NCBI GenBank assembly: GCA_002307035.1
Contig: DBTL01000119.1
Location: 1-40,443 of the forward strand
Length of the DNA: 40,443 bases
Source: Bacteroides sp. UBA1317
GTDB lineage: Bacteria; Bacteroidota; Bacteroidia; Bacteroidales; Bacteroidaceae
Reading direction: 5' to 3'
Every line of letters starts with the position of its first letter. Positions within the stretch are counted from its first letter, which is position 1. Below the pieces are notes generated by a model, which saw only the letters and a list, made by a program, of their open reading frames with translations, made no database searches and had not been told where the DNA came from. Below, one piece after another: positions 24,119 to 32,896 of the stretch. The translations under genes were made by a program, and so were the position numbers.

Positions 24119-24817
24119 TTATTTTCTAAGTTTTAGTATCCACTTGGCTATTTGCAGGCCCTGCGGAGTGTATTTCTGCAGACTTTCTCTGGCTTGCTCT
24201 ACAATCTTGGGCGATGTCCCTGTCTTATGATCTAAAATGTATTGAGCATATTCCATGCTATATTCGGGATGTCCTTGGAAGGAAAGAATATGATCGCCAA
24301 TTAAAAAGGCCTCATTTTCGCAAAAATCACTTGTGGCTATCAGTTCTGCCTCAGGAGGTAGTTGCACAACCTGATCATTGTGATTATAATGAAGACGCAT
24401 TTCTTTGTCCGGAAAATACTCGAACCCCTTGGGATGCACCACTTTAGAAACCCTTATCCCTGTGCCCCATCCTTTAGTCGATGGTTCAACTTTACCACCT
24501 AAGGCTTGTGCAATGACTTGATGTCCAAAGCATACACCTGCCATCGGAGCCTTTGCGGCATCGGCTTGGCGAATAAACTCCAATAGTTTTTTTATCCATG
24601 GATCGTCTTCATACGCTCCTGCCCGGCTTCCGGTAATGAGGCAAAGCTCATTCTTCTTAAATTCTTTAGGAAACTCACCTTTCTGAACGTCGAATAGCTG
24701 GTACTCGATACCCGTTTCTACTTCATTAAACAGATCGTAAAACAGGGTAGGAAAGCTTTGGATGAAGTCGGGTAATATGTCTTCAAACCAATCACATACA
24801 AGAATATTTATTTTCAT
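24119..24817 (-). CDS. Class-I glutamine amidotransferase-like protein
   Basis: Single-domain, 232-residue amidotransferase of the GMP-synthase GATase type without an attached synthetase domain. The catalytic triad is present: C96 in GVCFGHQ, H183 and E185 in GHPEYS. The oxyanion segment is LITGSRAGAYED (60-71). Such stand-alone proteins are usually annotated as GMP-synthase-like or gamma-glutamyl-peptide hydrolases; the substrate is not known. No signal peptide is visible, so it is cytoplasmic. Its start is 7 bp after the stop of the S9 peptidase gene, so both are in one operon, which hints at peptide or gamma-glutamyl degradation but does not prove it. Confidence 0.88.
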   Translation of the reverse strand: MKINILVCDWFEDILPDFIQSFPTLFYDLFNEVETGIEYQLFDVQKGEFPKEFKKNELCLITGSRAGAYEDDPWIKKLLEFIRQADAAKAPMAGVCFGHQVIAQALGGKVEPSTKGWGTGIRVSKVVHPKGFEYFPDKEMRLHYNHNDQVVQLPPEAELIATSDFCENEAFLIGDHILSFQGHPEYSMEYAQYILDHKTGTSPKIVEQARESLQKYTPQGLQIAKWILKLRK

Positions 24818-24824
24818 AATCGTT

Positions 24825-26912
24825 TTATTTTTTCAACCATTTATCTAACCATTCGAAGAAAGTGCGTTGCCACAATATTCCATTTTGTGGTTGCAATACC
24901 CAATGATTTTCATCGGGATAGATGAGCAATTCGGCGGGTATCCCTCGCAATACGGCGGCATTGAAAGCCGACATACCTTGTGAAGCAAGTATGCGATAGT
25001 CTTTTTCACCGTGAATGCAGAGAATGGGGGTATCCCATTTATCAACAAATTTATGGGGAGAGTTGGCAAACGTACGTTGTGCTGTAGCGTTATTCTTATC
25101 CCAGTAAGCGCCACCCATGTCCCAATTGGCAAACCACATCTCTTCTGTTTCAAGATATTGCATCTCCATATTGAAAATGCCATCATGAGCAATGAAAGCC
25201 TTGAATCGTTTGTCGTGATGACCAGCTAGCCAATAGACGGAGTATCCTCCAAAGCTGGCACCTACACAACCTAAGTTATCTTTGTCAACGAAAGGTTCTT
25301 TGCTCATCTCGTCTATGGCAGTCAGATAATCTTTCATACACTGTCCGCTATAGTCACCACTGATTTGTTCGTTCCACTCTTTTCCGAATCCGGGAAGTCC
25401 GCGGCGGTTAGGAGCCACAATGATATAATCGTGAGCTGCCATCATCTGGAAGTTCCAACGGTATGACCAGAATTGGCTGACAGGGCTTTGAGGACCACCT
25501 TCGCAATAAAGTAGGGTGGGGTATTTTTTGTTCGGATCGAATTTGGGAGGATAAATGACCCATGTCAACATCTGTTTGCCATCAGTGGTCGTCATCCATC
25601 GTTCTTCCACTTTGCCCATCTCCACCTGATCATAGATCGACTTGTTCTCAAACGTCAGTTGCGTGGCTTTACCTTTCAAGTCAACGCTATATACTTCATC
25701 AGCCATACTCATCGAGTGTCTTTTGGCAATGAGGTTCTTACCGCATAGAGCAATCGAGCCATAGTCATGTACACCTTCTGTTAGCGGCTTCACGGAATTA
25801 TCTTTCAGATTGAGGGAATAAATCTGAGAGGTAGCATGCCACACACCCGTGAAATAAATCTTTTTAGCGTCGCTGCTCCAGCAGAATCCATCAACATTGG
25901 AGTCAAATGCTTTGCTGACAAAACGTTTCTCGCCCGTCTCCAGATTCATCACAAAAAGACGGTTTTGGTCAGACTCATATCCATCGTGTTCCATACTGAG
26001 CCAAGCAATACTTTTTCCATCGGGCGAATATTGTGGATTGGTATCATATCCCATCATGCCTTCGCTGATGTTCTTTGTCTCCTTCGTTTTCAGGTCGTAG
26101 ATATAGATGTCTGAATTGGTGGACAGCGCATAATCTTTTCCGGTTTTCTTGCGACAAGTGTAGGCTACTTTATCGGAAGTGTTATTCCAAGCCAACTGTT
26201 CAATGCCACCAAATGGTTTCATGGGACTTTCATAAGGTTCCCCTTCAAGCACATCTGTTATGTTTTGCAAAGACGAACCGTCAAAGTCGGCAACAAAAGG
26301 ATGTGGAGCAGTTGTCACCCATTCGTCCCAATGTTTATACATCAAGTCGGTTACGATAATCCCCGTAGCCTTGGGAAGATCCGGATATTTATCAACAGTG
26401 CCCTTAATCGTCTTCACTTGTGCGATGAATAACACTTTCTTCCCGTCAGGAGAGATTGAGAATCCTTCAATATCTCCCTCATAGTTTGATAACTGCTTCC
26501 GTTCGCTTCCGTCTGCATTAATCTCCCACAGTTGACTGCTTCCGCTTTCCCCGCTTAAGAAAGCAATTTTGCTTCCTCCTTTAATCCAAGCTGTTTCATT
26601 CTCAGAAACTTTGGTAGAAGTGATTCGTTTATTTTCGATTCCATCAGCATTCATGACAAAAACCTCACGGTTGCTCTTATTCTCAGCTACACTATAATAA
26701 CCCACAGTATAAACTATTTTTTTTCCATCGGGCGAAACGGAAACTCCACCTATACGTCCCATGGCCCAGAGAGCCTCGGGGGTCATTCGTTTTCCTTCAA
26801 TCTTGATTTCCGATTTTCCGATAAGTGCTTGCTCTGCTTGTACGGCCGCATGGGTTGAACAAACAGACAACGTCATTGCTGCCGACATCATCATTACGTT
26901 TACAGATTTCAT
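24825..26912 (-). CDS. S9-family prolyl oligopeptidase-like dipeptidyl peptidase
   Basis: Exported serine peptidase of 695 residues. The signal peptide (MKSVNVMMMSAAMTLSVCSTHA) is followed by a beta-propeller with TolB-like repeats (SPDGKKIVYT, SPDGKKVLFI, SPDGKSIAWL, about 50-420), then the alpha/beta-hydrolase domain. The triad is Ser553 in GASFGGYS, Asp638 in HGEKDYRI and His670 in DENHWVL. Length and layout resemble DPP5/acylaminoacyl peptidases of Porphyromonas and Bacteroides, which trim dipeptides in the periplasm. The cleavage preference cannot be read here. It is the first gene of a two-gene operon with the amidotransferase. Confidence 0.92.
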   Translation of the reverse strand: MKSVNVMMMSAAMTLSVCSTHAAVQAEQALIGKSEIKIEGKRMTPEALWAMGRIGGVSVSPDGKKIVYTVGYYSVAENKSNREVFVMNADGIENKRITSTKVSENETAWIKGGSKIAFLSGESGSSQLWEINADGSERKQLSNYEGDIEGFSISPDGKKVLFIAQVKTIKGTVDKYPDLPKATGIIVTDLMYKHWDEWVTTAPHPFVADFDGSSLQNITDVLEGEPYESPMKPFGGIEQLAWNNTSDKVAYTCRKKTGKDYALSTNSDIYIYDLKTKETKNISEGMMGYDTNPQYSPDGKSIAWLSMEHDGYESDQNRLFVMNLETGEKRFVSKAFDSNVDGFCWSSDAKKIYFTGVWHATSQIYSLNLKDNSVKPLTEGVHDYGSIALCGKNLIAKRHSMSMADEVYSVDLKGKATQLTFENKSIYDQVEMGKVEERWMTTTDGKQMLTWVIYPPKFDPNKKYPTLLYCEGGPQSPVSQFWSYRWNFQMMAAHDYIIVAPNRRGLPGFGKEWNEQISGDYSGQCMKDYLTAIDEMSKEPFVDKDNLGCVGASFGGYSVYWLAGHHDKRFKAFIAHDGIFNMEMQYLETEEMWFANWDMGGAYWDKNNATAQRTFANSPHKFVDKWDTPILCIHGEKDYRILASQGMSAFNAAVLRGIPAELLIYPDENHWVLQPQNGILWQRTFFEWLDKWLKK

Positions 26913-26952
26913 ACTTATTTATTTTATCATTGATTTTTTTCTCGTAGTGCAA

Positions 26953-26960
26953 CAAAGATA
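26953..26960 (-). promoter_or_regulatory. Candidate -7 box for the S9 peptidase operon
   Basis: The reverse strand reads TATCTTTG (then TTGC), an exact TAnnTTTG match, 40 bases upstream of the ATG at 26912. Confidence 0.55.
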
Positions 26961-26984
26961 CAATATTATTTTATGGTATAAAAA

Positions 26985-27022
26985 ACTCCGCCCGATGAAA
27001 TAAAGACTTCGTCGGGCGGAGT
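26985..27022 (-). terminator. Terminator of the pyrG-yidC operon
   Basis: A GC-rich 15-bp stem (26985-26999 with 27008-27022; core ACTCCGCCCGA) has one G-U wobble and an 8-base loop. On the minus strand it is followed by TTTTTTATA. It lies 70 bp past the yidC stop. One of the clearest terminators in the window. Confidence 0.9.
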
Positions 27023-27092
27023 GATATAGATAATCGTAAAAACTTTATGTATCTAAGAATAGCAGAAGCTTTCCAGCATGTTTTTACGGCAT

Positions 27093-28937
27093 TTACTTTT
27101 TATTTTTCGAACGTTCGCTTGCCATGCGCTGCTGTTCTTTTTGCATATTTTCCAAGCGAGCAGCAAATCCTGTTTTCTTCTTTGGTTTTGCTTTTTTCAC
27201 TTCCAGTTGAGCAAGCAACTTATCTTCATCGGTAACTTTGCGAAGAACAATCATGGTGATGACACTAATCAAAGTTGAGATAAAATAATAATAATTCAAA
27301 CCAGCAGGATAATCGTTTAGAACGAATAGGAACATAAGCGGCATCAAATACATCATCCATTTCATTGCTGCCATTTGTTGCTGTCCGGTATCTTGCTGAG
27401 ACATTGTGAATTTTGTATTCAAGATGTTTGTCACTGTCATCAGTAAACAGAATAAGCTTAGGTGATTTCCCATAAATGGAATATGGAACGGGAACGTCAC
27501 AATGGCATCGTATGTTGAAAGATCATCAGCCCACAAGAAACTCTGTTGACGTAACTCAATAGCACTAGGCACAAACATGAATAAAGCCATCAGAATAGGA
27601 AATTGCAGCAACATTGGTAAGCAACCACCCATAGGGCTTACTCCATATTGGCTATAGAGTGACATCACCTCCTGTTGCTTCTTCATGGCATCCTCCTGTT
27701 TTGGATATTTCTGGTTGATAACATCTATTTGAGGCTTCAATACACGCATCTTAGCGGACGATAAGTAAGTCTTCCAAGTAGCAGGGAACACAACAATTTT
27801 CACAATGATTGTCATTAACAAGAGAACAACCCCCATACTTAATCCCCAGCTGGAAAGCCAATCAAAGATATTAATTGTAAACCATTTATTGATAGAACGT
27901 ACAACGGGCCATCCGAGATATACCAGATTATCAAGTTCCCACTTATCAGCGCGTCCTTTATCGTATGACTTTAAAGTCTTATAATGATTGGGGCCGAAGT
28001 AAAGATGCAATTGGGTGGGTTCGGCACCTTTGGGGTCAAAGAAGGTACTCATTTGAGATGAATAACTTTTCAAATAGCCGCTGCCTTCCTTTTCGATCTT
28101 TGTTTTTAATATATTTTTGTCGAAGTCTTTATCGGCAATAATGACAGAAGAGAAAAATTGATTTTTATAGCCAATCCAATCCAAGCGTTCCGCAACTGTT
28201 TTCTCTTCATCTTTTGCAGCAGAGAGGTTATCGGAGCTATTGCCTGCATATTTGTATGTCAGATCCGATAAGCGATTCTCGTAAGTAAATCCACGTTCCA
28301 GTTGACGAGCACGTTGGGACCATTCCATATCTACATAATGCGTAGTAGACGAAAGTATATTATCCATGCCTACAGCTTTGATAGAAAAATCTACCATGTA
28401 GTTGCTTGCATGCAATGCATAAGTAAAGTCAATGTAGCTAGCACTATCAGCAGCCAATCGCATGGTAACGCTACTATCCGTACGATTCACAGCTTCAAAG
28501 AAATAATTTTGTGTTTGGAGGGCTTCTTTTTTATTATAAAAATTGAAGTTCATTGTAGCATCATCACCAGCGAAAAGAATCAACGGCTTTTTATCCTGTC
28601 CTTTATACTTTTTTAGTAAGGCTGAGTTTACGTACCCACCCTTATTCGTAATCGTGACTTTAAGCAAATCATTTTCGATAGTGGTCACTTCTTCTTGTCC
28701 CTTGCTTGCATTATGAAAGACAGAAGTTGAGTCCAGTACTACCTCTTCTTCTTTCTCATTGGCCAAAGCAGCTGTAGTTTTCGCTTTAAGTGATTCTTCG
28801 TGCTGTTGAACAATAGCAATAGAGTCATTGTATCGCTTCAATGCGGCTTCTTCTTCTGAACTAGGTCGGCTCAGATAACTGAAACCTATGAGCAAAATAC
28901 CAATTAAAACCAGACCTGTTATGGTGTTTTTATCCAT
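27093..28937 (-). CDS. yidC: Membrane protein insertase YidC
   Basis: Essential inner-membrane insertase, 614 residues, that folds and inserts membrane proteins with or without SecYEG. It has an N-terminal anchor helix (NTITGLVLIGILLIGFSYLS, about 4-22), a large periplasmic domain (about 60-340), and the five-helix core: GVVLLLMTIIVKIVVFPATWK with the expected lysine/arginine-rich loop, QKYPKQEDAMKKQQEVMSLY (the C1 cytoplasmic hairpin), GVSPMGGCLPMLLQFPILMALF, and late helices near LMTVTNIL, KWMMYLMPLMFLFVLNDYPAGLNYYYF and LISVITMIVLR. The C-terminal tail is basic (KPKKKTG...RSKNKK), as in many YidC proteins that touch the ribosome. It is 28 bp downstream of pyrG. Confidence 0.96.
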   Translation of the reverse strand: MDKNTITGLVLIGILLIGFSYLSRPSSEEEAALKRYNDSIAIVQQHEESLKAKTTAALANEKEEEVVLDSTSVFHNASKGQEEVTTIENDLLKVTITNKGGYVNSALLKKYKGQDKKPLILFAGDDATMNFNFYNKKEALQTQNYFFEAVNRTDSSVTMRLAADSASYIDFTYALHASNYMVDFSIKAVGMDNILSSTTHYVDMEWSQRARQLERGFTYENRLSDLTYKYAGNSSDNLSAAKDEEKTVAERLDWIGYKNQFFSSVIIADKDFDKNILKTKIEKEGSGYLKSYSSQMSTFFDPKGAEPTQLHLYFGPNHYKTLKSYDKGRADKWELDNLVYLGWPVVRSINKWFTINIFDWLSSWGLSMGVVLLLMTIIVKIVVFPATWKTYLSSAKMRVLKPQIDVINQKYPKQEDAMKKQQEVMSLYSQYGVSPMGGCLPMLLQFPILMALFMFVPSAIELRQQSFLWADDLSTYDAIVTFPFHIPFMGNHLSLFCLLMTVTNILNTKFTMSQQDTGQQQMAAMKWMMYLMPLMFLFVLNDYPAGLNYYYFISTLISVITMIVLRKVTDEDKLLAQLEVKKAKPKKKTGFAARLENMQKEQQRMASERSKNKK

Positions 28938-28965
28938 AAATAATTTATTATAATATTATGTTATT

Positions 28966-30567
28966 TTATTTATCGATTGCTGCTTTGATGAAGGATACGA
29001 ATAACGGATGTGGGTGCAGCACCGTACTACTATATTCCGGATGAAATTGTGTGCCCAGATACCATTTTAAAGTCGGTATTTCGACGATTTCAACCAAATC
29101 AGACTCGGGGTTTATGCCGACACATTTCATGCCATTGTCTTCAAACTGCTTGCGATAATCATTGTTGAACTCATAACGGTGGCGATGACGTTCTTGAATA
29201 TGTTCTTGCTTGTAAGCTTCGTATGCTTTGGAGTTCTTATTAACAATGCATTCGAAAGCTCCTAGTCGCATCGTACCACCCATGTTGGTTATCGCTTTTT
29301 GTTCTTCCATAATGTCGATAACGTTATATTTAGTCTTCTCATCAAACTCTACAGAGTTAGCATTTTCATATCCCAGCACATTTCGTGCAAACTCAATAGC
29401 GATGCATTGCATACCTAAACAAATACCAAATGTAGGGAAGTTATGCTCGCGTGCAAATTTAGCCGCTACGAATTTTCCTTCAATACCTCTTGAACCAAAT
29501 CCCGGACAAATAACAATGCCGTCTGTATGGGCTAACTTTTCTTCAACGTTTTCCGGGGTTAGTTGTTCAGATTGAACATACTCTATTTTAAGTTTTCTAT
29601 CGTTGTAAGTGGATGCTTGCGAAAGCGATTCAAGTATTGATTTGTATGCATCCTGCAATTCTACATACTTACCTACTAAAGCAATTGTAACTTCTTCTGT
29701 GGCATTGGCCCGTCTATTAAGGAACTCTTTCCATGAATCTAATTTTGGCTTATCACCGATAGGCAGTCCCATTTTTCTCAAAATTGTTTCGTCGAGCCCT
29801 TGTTCTTGCATCAACAATGGAACTTCGTATATAGTAGAAGCATCAATCGATTGAACGACGGCACTTTCTTCAACATTACAAAATAGCGCAACTTTTTTGC
29901 GAAGGTTCATACTTAGATCGTGTTCCGTACGAAGGACCAAAACATCCGGTTGAACTCCCAGAGATTGCAACTCTTTCACAGAATGTTGTGTCGGTTTTGT
30001 CTTCAGTTCTTTGGCTGCTGCCAAGAAAGGAACATACGTAAGATGCACACAGAGCGCATTCTGTCCTAGTTCCCACTTCAACTGACGGATACTTTCCAGA
30101 TATGGCAATGATTCAATATCGCCTACCGTTCCACCAATCTCTGTAATGACAAAGTCGAATTTGTACTTGTTGCCCAGTAACTTAACATTTCGTTTAATCT
30201 CATCTGTGATATGAGGTATTACTTGAATTGTTTTACCCAAATAATCACCTCTGCGTTCTTTGTCGATTACACTTTTATAAATGCGTCCGGTTGTAATGTT
30301 GTTAGCTTTCGTAGTTTGAATTCCCAAAAAACGTTCGTAGTGACCTAGGTCGAGATCAGCCTCATGACCGTCAACTGTCACATAACATTCTCCGTGCTCA
30401 TAAGGGTTTAATGTTCCCGGGTCAATATTGATATACGGGTCAAATTTTTGGATGGTTACGTTATAACCTCTTGCTTGCAGCAATTTACCGATGGAGGATG
30501 AGATAATGCCTTTTCCAAGAGAGGAAGCTACACCACCGGTGACGAAAATATACTTTGTTTCTCCCAC
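28966..30567 (-). CDS. pyrG: CTP synthase
   Basis: Makes CTP from UTP, ATP and glutamine, the last step of pyrimidine nucleotide synthesis. The 533-residue protein starts KYIFVTGGVASSLGKGIISSSIG (P-loop, about 5-28), then KFDPYINIDPGTLNPYEHGECYVTVDGHEADLDLGHYERF, the UTP/Mg site. The C-terminal glutamine amidotransferase domain has C383 in FGICLGMQ and the His-Glu pair in FHPEYSS. Nothing is missing. It is the first gene of a pyrG-yidC operon. Confidence 0.98.
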   Translation of the reverse strand: MGETKYIFVTGGVASSLGKGIISSSIGKLLQARGYNVTIQKFDPYINIDPGTLNPYEHGECYVTVDGHEADLDLGHYERFLGIQTTKANNITTGRIYKSVIDKERRGDYLGKTIQVIPHITDEIKRNVKLLGNKYKFDFVITEIGGTVGDIESLPYLESIRQLKWELGQNALCVHLTYVPFLAAAKELKTKPTQHSVKELQSLGVQPDVLVLRTEHDLSMNLRKKVALFCNVEESAVVQSIDASTIYEVPLLMQEQGLDETILRKMGLPIGDKPKLDSWKEFLNRRANATEEVTIALVGKYVELQDAYKSILESLSQASTYNDRKLKIEYVQSEQLTPENVEEKLAHTDGIVICPGFGSRGIEGKFVAAKFAREHNFPTFGICLGMQCIAIEFARNVLGYENANSVEFDEKTKYNVIDIMEEQKAITNMGGTMRLGAFECIVNKNSKAYEAYKQEHIQERHRHRYEFNNDYRKQFEDNGMKCVGINPESDLVEIVEIPTLKWYLGTQFHPEYSSTVLHPHPLFVSFIKAAIDK

Positions 30568-30622
30568 AGCTATACTGTTTTAATTAGTTGTTTACTACTC
30601 GTAAGCTAAGACTTAAAAAGCG

Positions 30623-30630
30623 CAAAATTA
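30623..30630 (-). promoter_or_regulatory. Candidate -7 box for pyrG-yidC
   Basis: The reverse strand reads TAATTTTG (then CGC), matching TAnnTTTG, 55 bases upstream of the pyrG ATG. No -33 match at the usual spacing. Confidence 0.5.
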
Positions 30631-30720
30631 TAAAAAAAAGAGGAAGAACATGGCTTTGATCGAACAAATTATTAAAAAAAAGCAATTAATCTAAGAATAG
30701 CTAAGGGGTGATAATTTTAT

Positions 30721-30751
30721 TTTGTTATCTAAAGATTTTGATGTATTTTTG
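30721..30751 (+). promoter_or_regulatory. Full Bacteroides-type promoter for the DUF3078 gene
   Basis: TTTG at 30721-30724 and TATTTTTG at 30744-30751 are separated by 19 bases, matching both halves (-33 and -7) of the Bacteroides sigma-factor consensus. It sits 18 bases before the ATG at 30770, which rules out the earlier TTG (30722) as start. This is the best promoter in the window. Confidence 0.75.
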
Positions 30752-30769
30752 CCCAAAACTCGAATATAT

Positions 30770-32140
30770 ATGAAGAATATTTATATACTTTTAGTCTTAT
30801 CAATTGTTTTTTCTTCATCAGTTGCAGCACAACGCACTTATAAAACTGCTAAAAGTCGTACTACAAGAAGTCTTGATATCACAGGAAAAGACAGTACCCA
30901 CAGCTTATTATACCAACATTATTTCGGACAATTAGATTCACTGAATAATGATACAGTGCCGATGCGGTTTATTGAATCAAACCCAAATTATTATCGATTG
31001 TTTGTTCCCATAGCTTATTATTATTCGCCCATCAGACAGGCTTCCGAAATGAAATGGACTTTTCAAATGCCTAGTACTTTGCCGGATATAGGATCGGGGC
31101 TTCTTACTTATAATGAAAGCACTTTTTCTAAAACAGAACGTGCGAACCGTATGGTAAATGATGTTTTGCTAAAGTTATATGTAACTCATCCTGAAGTTGT
31201 TACTACTACTGAGAAGAGCATTATGAAAAGGAAAGTGTTTCGTGAAGATGTGAAAGTGAGAATGTCTTCTGAAGCTAAAGTGATGAAACTTTTTAAGCCA
31301 GAGAGAGTAAAGGAAGATGTTGGAAGAGCTGAAATGTTTATCCGTAAACCGAATTGGTGGGCTACGGGCGGTAGTGGGTCTTTACAATTGAGCCAGAACT
31401 ATATCTCGGATAATTGGTACAAAGGAGGGGAAAGTGCAAATTCAGGTTTAGGAAATTTGCAATTGTATGCTAACTATAATGATAAAGAGAAAGTTCAATT
31501 TGAGAACCTATTTGAGGCTAAGATAGGTTATAATTCAGTATCTTCTGATACTATACACAAATACAGAGTTACCACAGATGTACTGCGCCTTTATAGTAAA
31601 TTGGGTATTCAAGCTACTACTAAGTGGTATTATACGGTCTCCGGAGAAATAAACACTCAGTTCTTCCATAACTATTCAACAAATAGCACTGAAGTAGTTT
31701 CTGCATTCCTGGCCCCTGCCAATTTTATACTCAGTGTCGGTATGGACTATAAAGTTAAGAGTAAGAAAGTAAATCTTTCAGTTCTTATGTCTCCACTTTC
31801 TTATAATCTGCGTTATGTTGGCAATGATGAGGTGGATGAAACGAATTTTGGGTTGGATGAAGGAAAAACGGTACTTCATACTATCGGTTCTAAGGTTGAA
31901 ACCACTTTGGCGTGGACAGTGAACTCTTCTGTGACATTTAATTCACGATTGTATTATTTTACAAATTATAAAAAGGTAGAGGCGGAATGGGAAAATACAT
32001 TTAACTTTGTTTTAAATCGATATTTGTCGACTAAGCTTTTTGTACATGCTCGCTATGATGATGGCTCTACTCCTAGTGAGGGTTCCAGTTACTTTCAATT
32101 AAAAGAATTGCTTAGCTTTGGTCTAAACTATACGTGGTAA
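30770..32140 (+). CDS. DUF3078 outer-membrane protein
   Basis: Exported 456-residue protein with signal peptide MKNIYILLVLSIVFSSSVAAQ. I assign it to DUF3078, a Bacteroidetes outer-membrane family of unknown role. Evidence is the central FIRKPNWWATGGSGSLQLSQNYISDNWYKGGESA pattern (typical of the family), followed by alternating strands (LQLYANYNDKEKVQFENLFEAKIGYN, VSGEINTQFFHNYS) and a terminal FGLNYTW, ending in aromatic Trp as outer-membrane barrels do. The N-terminal 120 residues carry no recognisable domain. It appears monocistronic and is divergent from pyrG. The start follows from the promoter at 30721-30751. Confidence 0.88.
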   Translation: MKNIYILLVLSIVFSSSVAAQRTYKTAKSRTTRSLDITGKDSTHSLLYQHYFGQLDSLNNDTVPMRFIESNPNYYRLFVPIAYYYSPIRQASEMKWTFQMPSTLPDIGSGLLTYNESTFSKTERANRMVNDVLLKLYVTHPEVVTTTEKSIMKRKVFREDVKVRMSSEAKVMKLFKPERVKEDVGRAEMFIRKPNWWATGGSGSLQLSQNYISDNWYKGGESANSGLGNLQLYANYNDKEKVQFENLFEAKIGYNSVSSDTIHKYRVTTDVLRLYSKLGIQATTKWYYTVSGEINTQFFHNYSTNSTEVVSAFLAPANFILSVGMDYKVKSKKVNLSVLMSPLSYNLRYVGNDEVDETNFGLDEGKTVLHTIGSKVETTLAWTVNSSVTFNSRLYYFTNYKKVEAEWENTFNFVLNRYLSTKLFVHARYDDGSTPSEGSSYFQLKELLSFGLNYTW

Positions 32141-32299
32141 AAAGATAGCGATGCTGTTTATCTAAATAATGGACGACCAAGAATCATTAACACTAAATAA
32201 AAGCTTTTTGTTCGAGTAAATATCTATTGGATTCAGCATTTCCATCTGACGCTAAATTGATTAATTAGATGTCTTTTTGATATTTAATAACTTGTTTTT

Positions 32300-32344
32300 G
32301 TATTCAAATAAAGATTTAATTCTTTGTTTGGATACTTTTTTTTT
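32300..32344 (+). terminator. Terminator in the DUF3078-rseC gap
   Basis: A 15-bp stem (32300-32314 with 32321-32335) has two G-U wobbles and a 6-base loop, followed by nine T residues. Structurally it is a good intrinsic terminator, but it lies 160 bp after the DUF3078 stop, leaving a long 3' UTR (or a short separate transcript) before it. Confidence 0.75.
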
Positions 32345-32429
32345 GTATAACCCATGGTTTTAGAATAAAAAAAAGCATTTTATACAATATAAAAAACAGC
32401 TGAACGCTTCGTAGTTTCCGAATTATAAT

Positions 32430-32437
32430 TAAATTTG
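32430..32437 (+). promoter_or_regulatory. Candidate -7 box for rseC-rnf
   Basis: TAAATTTG followed by C matches TAnnTTTG, 29 bases before the rseC ATG at 32467. At about the right distance upstream there is only a weak TTCG (32408-32411) in the -33 position. Confidence 0.5.
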
Positions 32438-32466
32438 CCTCGATTTGTAATGTTGACTTTGCAAAA

Positions 32467-32889
32467 ATGGTAGATACGATCAAACATCAAGGTATTGTGG
32501 AAAACATAATTGGCACTCAAGTTTTTGTGAGAATTGTCCAGACGACAGGCTGTACTTCGTGTAGTGCTAAAGGTTATTGTTCTTCTTCTGAGAGCAAGGA
32601 GAAGGTTATTGAAATTACTACTTCACCAGAGACTTTTTTTAAGATTGGCGACAGAGTTACCGTAATTGGTGAAACTTCTATGGGGATGATGGCTGTACTT
32701 TGGGCTTTTATTATTCCGTTCATGTTATTAATTACTTTTCTATTTACTCTCATGTTTATAACGAGTGGCAACGAATTATTGTCTTCCTTGCTTTCCCTCA
32801 CTTTTCTAATACCTTATTATCTTATTTTATGGATGAATAAGGAAAAGATGAAGAAGATATTTTCATTTACTATAAAACCAATAAAATAA
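32467..32889 (+). CDS. rseC: SoxR-reducing system RseC-family protein
   Basis: Membrane protein of 140 residues preceding the rnf genes, as it does in many bacteria. The N-terminal half is a soluble region with a cysteine cluster C-T-S-C-S-A-K-G-Y-C (29-38), suited to an iron-sulfur or redox site. A beta-like segment (EKVIEITTSPETFFKIGDRVTVIGET) and two hydrophobic helices (about 78-99 and 104-122) follow. In Escherichia coli RseC acts with the Rnf-like Rsx complex to keep SoxR reduced. Here it may help assemble or regulate Rnf. It is 7 bp before rnfB. Confidence 0.88.
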   Translation: MVDTIKHQGIVENIIGTQVFVRIVQTTGCTSCSAKGYCSSSESKEKVIEITTSPETFFKIGDRVTVIGETSMGMMAVLWAFIIPFMLLITFLFTLMFITSGNELLSSLLSLTFLIPYYLILWMNKEKMKKIFSFTIKPIK

Positions 32890-32896
32890 CTAATTT

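Larger units (their letters stand above)
32141..32466 (+). other. 326-bp gap between the DUF3078 gene and the rnf operon
   Basis: No gene. It holds the late terminator at 32300-32344, an 8-bp inverted repeat TTGTATAA (32343-32350) / TTATACAA (32380-32387) with a 29-base spacer, and the -7 box for rnf at 32430-32437. The rest (32141-32299) is AT-rich with nothing recognisable. Confidence 0.6.
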
